From: Gammaproteobacteria bacterium
GTDB lineage: Bacteria; Pseudomonadota; Gammaproteobacteria; HK1
DNA: 12,428 bases
Direction of reading: 5' to 3'
Assembly: GCA_013042035.1 (NCBI GenBank)
Contig: JABDQX010000309.1
Span: 1-12,428 of the forward strand
Position 1 is the first letter of the stretch, and each line of letters begins with the position of its first letter. Of the stretch, positions 7,320-12,428 are shown piece after piece. The position numbers and the translations under genes were made by a program. The notes under the pieces are model-generated. The model was given only the letters and a program-made list of their open reading frames with translations. It had not been told where the DNA came from and ran no database searches.

Positions 7320-8233
7320 ATCTCGGGAATCGCCATTTTCGTTTCCCCGGCATCTTCGGTCGGTGTATCTTCCGCCAAGGTATCCTTTACCGGTGTCCGA
7401 GGCACCGGATTAACCAATAACACTTCACGATTCCGCTCCAATTGCGCATTTGGTTTTACCAGAATCTTGGCAAACGATTGACTGTTATTGCGTTCGATGC
7501 TGGTAACCGTTCCAACGGGGTATCCTGCGGGAAATCGTCCGCCGAGACCGGACGTAACCAGTGTATCACCAATATGGATCTCCACGCTGTTAGGTATATG
7601 GGATAATTCCAGTAAATCCTGAATACCGGTACCTAGGGCAATGGAGCGGAAACCGTTCCGGTTTATCTGCACTGGGAGCGCATGACTCGGATCGGTAATC
7701 AGGAGCGCGGTGCTGGAAAAGAGCCCCACCTCGACTACCTGGCCCATGATGCCCTCGGTGTCTATGAGTGAATATCCAGGCGCGACACCATCGCGCGCGC
7801 CTTTGTCAAGCACGACCCGCCGACTGAATGGATCCATATCCACCGCCATGAGCCCGGCGATCAATCCCTGCTCACGGACTTTCTCGGAGGTGCCGAGCAG
7901 TTTTCGTAGGCGATTGTTTTCAGCCTCCAGATCGGCGAGCTTTCCGAGCTGCGTTCGATCCAGAAAGTGTTGACGATGTAGGCGGTCATTTTCCGCTATC
8001 AGGGAAGAATGGGATACCAGATTGGTGCCAGCCCAGGAGACAATTCGAACCGGCAGATCCACTGCGTAGCGCAGTGGTAATACGACTGCCAGCAGCGCTC
8101 CTCGTGCTGTATCGAGATATTTTCCGTAATGGTCGGATATCATCAGCACAAGGGAAAGTAGAACAAACACGATAAGCCGAGCTTTCGCGGAGGGATGACG
8201 AACGAATAATGGCTGGGCAGGCTTGATAATCAT
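7316..8233 (-). CDS. mreC: Rod shape-determining protein MreC
   Basis: MreC is a bitopic periplasmic protein that binds and activates PBP2 in the elongasome. The 305-residue product has a short cytoplasmic N terminus, a membrane segment at about residues 18-36 (RLIVFVLLSLVLMIS), and a predicted coiled coil at about 75-114 (LIAENDRL...LADLEAENNRLRKLLG). The beta-rich MreC domain follows, with VVLDKGARDGVAPGYSLIDTEGIMGQV and TSGLGGRFPAGYPVG. The C-terminal tail is acidic and Thr/Pro-rich and poorly conserved in the family. The start codon follows a palindrome holding the AAGG that would act as ribosome site. The stop overlaps mreD by 4 nt. Length is slightly above the usual 270-300 owing to the tail. 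Confidence 0.95.
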   Translation of the reverse strand: MIIKPAQPLFVRHPSAKARLIVFVLLSLVLMISDHYGKYLDTARGALLAVVLPLRYAVDLPVRIVSWAGTNLVSHSSLIAENDRLHRQHFLDRTQLGKLADLEAENNRLRKLLGTSEKVREQGLIAGLMAVDMDPFSRRVVLDKGARDGVAPGYSLIDTEGIMGQVVEVGLFSSTALLITDPSHALPVQINRNGFRSIALGTGIQDLLELSHIPNSVEIHIGDTLVTSGLGGRFPAGYPVGTVTSIERNNSQSFAKILVKPNAQLERNREVLLVNPVPRTPVKDTLAEDTPTEDAGETKMAIPEI

Positions 8234-8442
8234 TGCCTTATCATAAGGCTGCAGTGTGCAGGATATACTTCACACGGATTTTAACGCAGTTAGGGAGCAA
8301 GGGAGTGCAAGGTGGGTTTGTCAGCTCTCCTTAATGAGGATTCCGGGCGCATTCTCAATGCCGCGAAGGAAGTGCAAGATGAGTTTCATATTTGCGGCTT
8401 TTCCAGTAACTTTCAACCAACCGCCATGGGATTGGTCGGAAA
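8234..8442 (-). other. mreB-mreC intergenic region, 209 bp, with hairpin at the mreC start
   Basis: This is the only sizeable gap in the otherwise packed mre-mrd cluster. It holds no supportable ORF. A short inverted repeat (ACCAA/TTGGT, about 8416-8437) follows the mreB stop but has no T-run, so it is not a convincing terminator. I see no strong -35/-10 pair for a separate mreC promoter. The gap may hold a processing or attenuation site that lowers mreC expression relative to mreB. Confidence 0.4.
8235..8249 (-). promoter_or_regulatory. mreC: Perfect palindrome covering the mreC ribosome-binding site
   Basis: GCCTTAT and ATAAGGC flank a single central base and end 1 nt before the mreC ATG. 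The AAGG that would pair with 16S rRNA lies in the arm nearest the start and would be hidden if the hairpin forms. Its distance to the ATG is also unusually short, so mreC translation may be weak or regulated. The stem is clear in the sequence; the regulatory role is inferred. Confidence 0.4.
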
Positions 8443-9489
8443 TCACTCCGGCGCGAAAATATCTATTCCTTTCTGATCCACCATTTCCAGAGCAAGACCG
8501 CCACCACGCGCCACACAGGTTAGTGGCTCATCGGCAAGCAGAACCGGGATACTAGTCTCCTCCATTATCAAGCGATCCAGGTCACGCAACAAGGCTCCGC
8601 CGCCGGTCAATATCATTCCCCTTTCCGATACATCCGAGCCCAGTTCCGGCGGCGTTTGTTCGAGTGCGGTTTTCACCGCAGTAATGATACCTGACAGAGG
8701 TTCTTGCAGGGCCTCGAGAATTTCATTGCTGTTTAGCATGAAATTGCGTGGAATACCCTCGGCCAGATTCCGTCCACGCACCTCGATCTCTTTGACTTCA
8801 TTGCCCGGGTATGCGGAACCGACCTCATGCTTGATGCGTTCGGCGGTCGCTTCCCCTATCAACGTGCCATAATTGCGGCGAACGTAGCTGATAATGGCCT
8901 CATCGAAACGATCACCACCAATCCGAACCGATTCCGAGTACACGATGCCATTGAGTGAGATTACCGCCACTTCCGTGGTACCCCCGCCAATATCCAGCAC
9001 CATGGAACCGCTTGCTTCGCTCACGGGAAGACCGGCACCGATGGCCGCCGCCATGGGTTCTTCTATCAAATAGACTTCCCTGGCTCCGGCACCCAATACG
9101 GATTCACGAATGGCGCGTCTTTCCACCTGGGTGGAGCCGCAAGGGACACAAACCAACACGCGGGGACTAGGACGAAGGAACCGATTTTCATGCACCTTGT
9201 GTATAAAATACTGGAGCATTTTTTCGGTGACGGTAAATTCCGCAATGACACCATCTTTCAGAGGACGAATGGCAATAATGTGTGCCGGTGTGCGACCGAG
9301 CATCTGTTTGGCTTTTTCTCCGACGGCGGCGATACTTTGTCCGGAGCCGCTACCGCGCTCACTACGAATGGCAACGACGGAGGGTTCGTTTAAAACGATC
9401 CCTTTCCCACGGACATAGATCAGCGTATTGGCGGTGCCGAGATCGATCGACAGATCATCGGAGAAGACCCCTCTGAGACGGCGTATCAT
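8443..9489 (-). CDS. mreB: Actin-like rod shape-determining protein MreB
   Basis: MreB forms ATP-dependent membrane-bound filaments that orient elongasome motion and set rod shape. The 348-residue length is typical. Actin-fold nucleotide motifs are visible: phosphate 1 DLGTANTLIYVRGKGI (from about residue 17), phosphate 2 LDIGGGTTEVAVISLNGIV, and the adenosine motif GMILTGGGALLRDLD. EPMAAAIGAGLPV connects the domains. The start ATG (9487-9489) has GGGAGAG about 10 nt upstream, and the N terminus MIRRLRGVFSDDLSIDLG is family-typical. It is the first gene of the minus-strand cluster and divergent from gatC. Confidence 0.98.
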   Translation of the reverse strand: MIRRLRGVFSDDLSIDLGTANTLIYVRGKGIVLNEPSVVAIRSERGSGSGQSIAAVGEKAKQMLGRTPAHIIAIRPLKDGVIAEFTVTEKMLQYFIHKVHENRFLRPSPRVLVCVPCGSTQVERRAIRESVLGAGAREVYLIEEPMAAAIGAGLPVSEASGSMVLDIGGGTTEVAVISLNGIVYSESVRIGGDRFDEAIISYVRRNYGTLIGEATAERIKHEVGSAYPGNEVKEIEVRGRNLAEGIPRNFMLNSNEILEALQEPLSGIITAVKTALEQTPPELGSDVSERGMILTGGGALLRDLDRLIMEETSIPVLLADEPLTCVARGGGLALEMVDQKGIDIFAPE

Positions 9490-9583
9490 AGCGAATCAAC
9501 TCTCTCCCGAAGGTAAGATACTCAACAGAAAAAACACTTTCCCTGTTTTTCCGATACATAAACTATAATCATCGTGGACAGCA

Positions 9584-9589
9584 ATTATA
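9584..9589 (-). promoter_or_regulatory. mreB: Candidate -10 box for mreB
   Basis: A perfect TATAAT lies on the minus strand about 95 bp upstream of the mreB start, in an AT-rich patch. The sequence 15-18 bp upstream does not resemble TTGACA, so it may depend on an activator or another sigma factor, or be coincidental. Confidence 0.3.
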
Positions 9590-9668
9590 TTCGTGCGACG
9601 ACTCGTCGAACGTGCCATCCGAACAAGACCGAGGCACTGTAGCAGCGATACAATACTCGCGCAAGCGG

Positions 9669-9697
9669 TTGTCCGGCTGTATGCAAGACACTAATAT
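9669..9697 (+). promoter_or_regulatory. gatC: Candidate sigma70 promoter for gatC-gatA
   Basis: TTGTCC (9669-9674) and TAATAT (9692-9697) are separated by exactly 17 bp. Each matches consensus at four of six positions. The -10 box ends about 150 bp before the gatC ATG, implying a leader of roughly 145 nt. This is the best-spaced pair in the intergenic region. Confidence 0.4.
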
Positions 9698-9849
9698 TCA
9701 TCCTGCGCTCAACCTTTTCCAAACCGTTATTTTGCCGGTTCCAGGTATTCGGAAAAGGGTACTGAAATCAGCGTCGGTAAATTACGGAAAGAATTGCACA
9801 CGAAGATATTTCCAGCATTGAAACATGCCCACCGGAGAGAACCCATATC

Positions 9850-10131
9850 ATGGATAAGGCCGACGTCGAGAAAATCGCCCATCTGGCCCGCCTGGCCATT
9901 GATCAGAAAGATATCGCGCGTTATGCGCGCGACCTGTCCAACATATTGGATCTGGTAAAACAAATGGAAAAGGTAGAGACAAATGAAGTCATACCTATGT
10001 CTCATCCGTTGGATGCAACCCAGCGGCTTCGGCCCGACGAGATTACCGAGACCAACCAACGGGAACATTTCCAAAAAAACGCCCCGCTCGTGGATACGGG
10101 CCTGTATCTGGTACCCAAGGTCATCGAGTAA
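9850..10131 (+). CDS. gatC: Asp-tRNA(Asn)/Glu-tRNA(Gln) amidotransferase subunit C
   Basis: GatC is the small subunit that wraps around GatA and stabilises the GatCAB complex. That complex amidates misacylated Glu-tRNA(Gln) or Asp-tRNA(Asn) in organisms lacking the direct synthetase. The 93-residue protein has the family pattern VEKIAHLARLAI, the helical LSNILDLVKQMEKVET, VIPMSHPLDATQRLRPDE and the C-terminal PLVDTGLYLVPKVIE. GGAGAG lies about 10 nt before the ATG. It is followed 55 bp later by gatA on the same strand. Confidence 0.97.
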   Translation: MDKADVEKIAHLARLAIDQKDIARYARDLSNILDLVKQMEKVETNEVIPMSHPLDATQRLRPDEITETNQREHFQKNAPLVDTGLYLVPKVIE

Positions 10132-10186
10132 TTTCCCGTTGTTCACCATTGGGTCATGACCACTATCGAATTCCCTATACTGAATC

Positions 10187-11674
10187 ATGCATCATAAATC
10201 CCTCACCGAATTGTCGGCGGCACTCCAAGGCCGCAAAATCTCCAGCGAGGAACTCACCCGGTTCTTTCTCGATCGAATCGGGCGGCTGGATACCACGCTC
10301 AACAGCTTCATTACCGTCACCGAGGAGCTTGCGCTGGAACAGGCACGTTCAGCCGACAAGCGTATCGCGGCCGGAGACGCCGGAGTGCTCACGGGTATCC
10401 CCGTGGCCCACAAGGACATCTTTTGTACCCAGGGCGTAAGAACCACCTGTGGTTCCCGCATGTTGGAAAACTTTTCCGCCCCCTATGACGCCACGGCCAT
10501 TGCCCGTATCGCGTCGAGCGGTACGGTTATGCTTGGCAAGACCAACATGGACGAATTTGCCATGGGATCCTCCAACGAGACCAGTTACTTCGGACCGGTA
10601 AAAAATCCCTGGGACGGGGAGCGTGTCCCAGGTGGGTCTTCCGGTGGTTCCGCCGCTGCCGTGGCCGCGCGCCTTGCGCCCATTGCCACGGGCACCGATA
10701 CGGGTGGCTCTATCCGGCAGCCGGCCTCATTTTGCAATGTGACTGGCATCAAGCCGACTTATGGACGAGTTTCCCGGTATGGCATGATTGCCTATGCCTC
10801 TTCCCTGGATCAGGGCGGGGTCATCGCCCGGAACGCCGAGGACGCGGCGCTGTTACTGGGCGCCATGGCAGGTGTCGACCCACGGGACTCCACCAGTGTG
10901 GATCTGCCGGTGCCCGATTACATGACGACGCTGTCCGAGTCATTACGGGGCGTCAAGGTGGGACTGCCACGGGAATGGTACGGTGACGGGCTGGACAGTG
11001 GCGTGCGCGCGGTGGTGGAGGCGGCGCTGACATCCCTTGCCGGGCTTGGCGTGGAGCTTGTGGACATCAACTTGCCCCACAGCCCGTACTGCATTCCCTG
11101 CTACTACGTCATTGCCATGTCCGAGGCATCTTCCAATCTGTCCCGTTACGACGGGGTGCGTTTCGGACACCGTTGTGAAAACCCGCGAGATCTCCTGGAT
11201 CTGTACATTCGCTCCCGCGCCGAAGGCTTTGGCACTGAAGTCAAGCGACGCATCATGACCGGGACGTTTTCCCTGTCCGCCGGATACTACGATGCCTATT
11301 ACCTGAAGGCATTGAAGGTTCGGCGCCTGATTGCCGAAGACTTTCGCCGTGCATTCGAGAAGGTGGATATCCTGGCCGGTCCCGTGGCCCCGACGCCGGC
11401 CTTCGCCCTGGGCGAGCATATGGATGACCCGGTGACCATGTACCTCCAGGATATCTACACCCTGCCACTCAATCTGGCGGGATTGCCTGGCATGTCGGTG
11501 CCGGCGGGATTCGACAGGGGGTTGCCGGTGGGTTTGCAGCTTATCGCCAACCATTGGGAAGAGGCGCGGCTATTCAATATGGCCCATCGTTATCAACAGG
11601 AAACCGACTGGCATCATTTTGTTCCGTCTCGTTTTGCCGGGCAAAGCGAGACGGAACAAAATGATCCGGACTGA
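10187..11674 (+). CDS. gatA: Asp-tRNA(Asn)/Glu-tRNA(Gln) amidotransferase subunit A (amidase)
   Basis: GatA is the glutaminase subunit of GatCAB, releasing ammonia for transamidation. The 495-residue protein carries the amidase-signature Ser-cisSer-Lys triad: Lys76 (VAHKDIF), Ser151 in GGSSGGSAAA and Ser175 in TDTGGSIRQP. GVKVGLPREWYGDGLD and PLNLAGLPGMSVPAG are also family-typical. The conserved C terminus ends near HRYQQETDWHH. The last 18 or so residues (FVPSRFAGQSETEQNDPD) are encoded by a 53-nt palindrome and look like an acquired tail, making the protein about 10 residues longer than many homologues. No gatB follows, unlike the common gatCAB order, so GatB must be encoded elsewhere. Confidence 0.97.
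   Translation: MHHKSLTELSAALQGRKISSEELTRFFLDRIGRLDTTLNSFITVTEELALEQARSADKRIAAGDAGVLTGIPVAHKDIFCTQGVRTTCGSRMLENFSAPYDATAIARIASSGTVMLGKTNMDEFAMGSSNETSYFGPVKNPWDGERVPGGSSGGSAAAVAARLAPIATGTDTGGSIRQPASFCNVTGIKPTYGRVSRYGMIAYASSLDQGGVIARNAEDAALLLGAMAGVDPRDSTSVDLPVPDYMTTLSESLRGVKVGLPREWYGDGLDSGVRAVVEAALTSLAGLGVELVDINLPHSPYCIPCYYVIAMSEASSNLSRYDGVRFGHRCENPRDLLDLYIRSRAEGFGTEVKRRIMTGTFSLSAGYYDAYYLKALKVRRLIAEDFRRAFEKVDILAGPVAPTPAFALGEHMDDPVTMYLQDIYTLPLNLAGLPGMSVPAGFDRGLPVGLQLIANHWEEARLFNMAHRYQQETDWHHFVPSRFAGQSETEQNDPD
11613..11665. repeat. 53-nt near-perfect palindrome at the 3' end of gatA
   Basis: The arms 11613-11638 and 11640-11665 are fully complementary over 26 pairs apart from one G-T position (11632/11646), around a single central base. 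The palindrome begins ATCATTTTGTTCC and ends GGAACAAAATGAT. It overlaps the last codons of gatA. As RNA it would form a very stable hairpin on either strand. No T-run follows directly, so it is not a classical intrinsic terminator. It may be a repeat-derived insertion or an mRNA 3'-end stabiliser. Confidence 0.85.
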
Positions 11675-11691
11675 TTTTGCTTCGCAAAATC
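11673..11691. repeat. Short hairpin overlapping the gatA stop codon
   Basis: GATTTTGC and GCAAAATC are perfectly complementary around TTC. It begins inside the gatA TGA stop and lies 7 nt after the large palindrome. A-rich sequence (GAAAAAAG) follows on the plus strand, so it is not a plus-strand rho-independent terminator. With its larger neighbour it may still define the gatA mRNA 3' end. Confidence 0.55.
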
Positions 11692-11782
11692 GAAAAAAGC
11701 TTATAAGTGAATCTGTCGGAAAAACAAAACTTCCAAATCCCGCCCCGCGAAATGGGATGGGATAATTTTGTGGAACGAAATC

Positions 11783-12130
11783 ATGAAAACAACCATCTAT
11801 CACAATCCTCGATGCAGCAAATCCCGCAACGCCCTCGCGTTACTCAAAGAGCGCGATATGGAAGTGGAGATCGTCGAATATCTGAAAGCACCGCCCTCCG
11901 AGCAAGAACTGGATGGGATTCTGACAAAACTCGGTATGGAACCGCGCGATCTGATGCGCCGCAAGGAGAAACCTTACAAGGAAAAAGGATTGGATAATCC
12001 GGCGCTGGATCGCGCCGCGTTGATCCGGGCGATGGTGGAAAATCCGATTCTGATTGAACGCCCCATCGTACTGGTCGATAACAAGGTCGCGCTGGGCCGT
12101 CCAATCGATAGAATTGTCGAGATACTGTAA
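11783..12130 (+). CDS. arsC: ArsC-family glutaredoxin-dependent arsenate reductase-like protein
   Basis: Members of this thioredoxin-fold family reduce arsenate to arsenite with glutathione and glutaredoxin; some chromosomal homologues (YffB/Spx-like) have other roles. The 115-residue protein has YHNPRCSKSRNAL with Cys11 as the catalytic cysteine. The arginines that bind arsenate in characterised ArsC are at equivalent positions: Arg59/60 (LMRRKEKPY), Arg93 (IERPIV) and Arg106 (LGRPID). The ATG at 11783 has GGAA 7 nt upstream; an in-frame TTG at 11768 is less likely. There is no arsR, arsB or acr3 next to it, so it is a solitary chromosomal copy and arsenic resistance is uncertain. It occupies the place after gatA where gatB is often found. 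Confidence 0.9.
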   Translation: MKTTIYHNPRCSKSRNALALLKERDMEVEIVEYLKAPPSEQELDGILTKLGMEPRDLMRRKEKPYKEKGLDNPALDRAALIRAMVENPILIERPIVLVDNKVALGRPIDRIVEIL

Positions 12131-12152
12131 GGCATCCAACAAGGCATCCAAC
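12129..12152 (+). repeat. Tandem duplication of a 12-bp unit at the arsC stop
   Basis: AAGGCATCCAAC occurs twice in perfect tandem, at 12129-12140 and 12141-12152, the first copy starting within the arsC TAA stop. It could be a slippage product or the scar of a lost insertion next to the transposase fragment that follows. Confidence 0.7.
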
Positions 12153-12155
12153 AGG

Positions 12156-12236
12156 GAACTTACGTAACCAATCCGGTTTGATGTGGCCGAATTCCGCTAC
12201 GCCTTCCCAACCCTTCGCGCTGCTAGTGGCCGTGAG
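12156..12236 (-). pseudogene. Decayed ISAs1-family transposase fragment
   Basis: On the minus strand the translation reads LTATSSAKGWEGVAEFGHIKPDWLRKF in one frame, given here as the pieces LTATSSAKGWEG and VAEFGHIKPDWLRKF. This resembles the conserved N-terminal block of ISAs1 (H-repeat) transposases, which typically read L-C-A-V-x-x-G-A-x-GWE and then EFG...WLR-F. Similarity stops on both sides: the usual continuation NGIPSHDTFGR is absent. Only about 27 codons remain, so it is a relic. The identification is from memory of the family pattern and would need a protein search. Confidence 0.45.
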
Positions 12237-12334
12237 ACCTTGAACGTACTGTTTCTTTGGCTTTGAAGCCCGAGTCACAAATGCGTTGCTCAACAACCGG
12301 CAGCATCTATTGATTCTCCATACGACCATAATCG

Positions 12335-12339
12335 AAGGA
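12335..12339 (+). promoter_or_regulatory. Shine-Dalgarno site that decides the GTG start of the last gene
   Basis: AAGGA ends 7 nt before GTG at 12347-12349, an optimal spacing. It supports a real start codon in an otherwise gene-poor stretch. Confidence 0.6.
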
Positions 12340-12346
12340 ATTTAGC

Positions 12347-12428
12347 GTGCGTAGCACCAGCCCGCTTTCTCCCCCCCTGCCGATCCGTTCCGGTGACAGG
12401 ATTCGTTGGGATCAGTTGTATGGCGCGG
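12347..12428 (+). CDS. mfd: N-terminus of probable transcription-repair coupling factor Mfd, truncated by the window edge
   Basis: Only 27 codons are visible, starting at GTG with a good ribosome site. The peptide contains PPLPIRSGDRIRWDQLYGA, which resembles the start of gammaproteobacterial Mfd, where LP, a Gly, a W-x-x-L and GAA follow in that order before a Rossmann-like strand. Mfd displaces RNA polymerase stalled at DNA lesions and recruits UvrA. The assignment rests on a very short match; the frame runs open to the last base. Any other protein with an LP...G...GA N terminus is possible. Confidence 0.5.
   Translation, partial: MRSTSPLSPPLPIRSGDRIRWDQLYGA

Larger units (their letters stand above)
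9490..9849. promoter_or_regulatory. Divergent mreB / gatC intergenic promoter region
   Basis: These 360 bp hold no convincing gene. They must contain the promoters for both divergent operons. The middle is AT-rich and includes perfect TATAAT hexamers on the minus strand (9584-9589) and on the plus strand (9564-9569), neither with a good -35 at normal spacing. A better-spaced plus-strand promoter lies nearer gatC. No operator-like large inverted repeat was seen. Confidence 0.6.

Noticed and set aside
8416..8437. mreB terminator
   Set aside because: Only a 5-bp stem (ACCAA/TTGGT) with an 11-nt loop and no T-run.
10943..11554. Minus-strand open frame of 203 codons opposite gatA
   Set aside because: gatA is certain on the other strand; the translation is His/Gly/Arg-rich and low in structure, as expected for an antisense frame.
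11613..11700. Intrinsic terminator after gatA
   Set aside because: The hairpins are strong but neither is followed by a T-run on the plus strand, and the first lies within the coding sequence.
11844..12329. Long minus-strand frame overlapping arsC
   Set aside because: Most of it is antisense to arsC; only the 12156-12236 portion resembles a known protein, so it is reported as a relic rather than a gene.
1..12428. CRISPR array, tRNA or rRNA genes
   Set aside because: No regularly spaced direct repeats and no tRNA-like or rRNA-like segments were found on reading through.

Overview
The window reads as a gammaproteobacterial chromosome segment of moderate GC content. The grounds are the complete rod-shape cluster mreB-mreC-mreD-mrdA-rodA in its usual order, gatC-gatA divergent from mreB, a bacterial ArgJ, and ordinary sigma70-like and Shine-Dalgarno signals. 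No species can be named from sequence alone.

Layout, left to right. (1) 1-885: 3' part of argJ (arginine biosynthesis). (2) 961-2504: a tightly coupled two-gene cassette. It encodes an OLD/AAA_21-type, ABC-like ATPase and a small protein with a PD-(D/E)xK-like E...E...ExK pattern. I do not recognise it as a named system; it is the best candidate here for an undescribed, possibly anti-phage, module. (3) 2525-2839 (minus): an unrecognised small protein, divergent from thpR (plus), a 2H RNA phosphoesterase. (4) 3576-9489 (minus): the elongasome cluster, transcribed mreB to rodA, for peptidoglycan synthesis along the cell side wall. (5) 9490-9849: divergent promoter region. (6) 9850-11674: gatC-gatA, two of the three subunits of the Asp/Glu-tRNA amidotransferase; gatB does not follow. 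(7) 11783-12130: an ArsC-family reductase. (8) 12131-12346: a small tandem duplication and a decayed ISAs1-type transposase fragment. (9) 12347-end: start of a probable mfd gene.

The most solid non-genic observation is a pair of 183-bp, almost fully palindromic miniature elements in opposite orientations around rodA. Both have GAG-starting inverted termini and a 3-bp TNA target duplication, as expected for MITEs mobilised by an IS5-family (IS1031-like) transposase. One copy (3393-3575) supplies the last two sense codons (GGT, GTC), the preceding GAG, and the stop codon of thpR, and its duplicated TTA is the rodA stop codon. The other copy (4763-4945) sits between mrdA and rodA inside the operon. 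A separate 53-nt near-perfect palindrome forms the 3' end of gatA and extends the protein.

How the genes work together: MreB filaments with MreC and MreD position and activate the RodA glycosyltransferase and PBP2 transpeptidase pair. GatCA would act with a GatB encoded elsewhere. The ATPase and putative nuclease are translationally coupled and most likely act as a complex.
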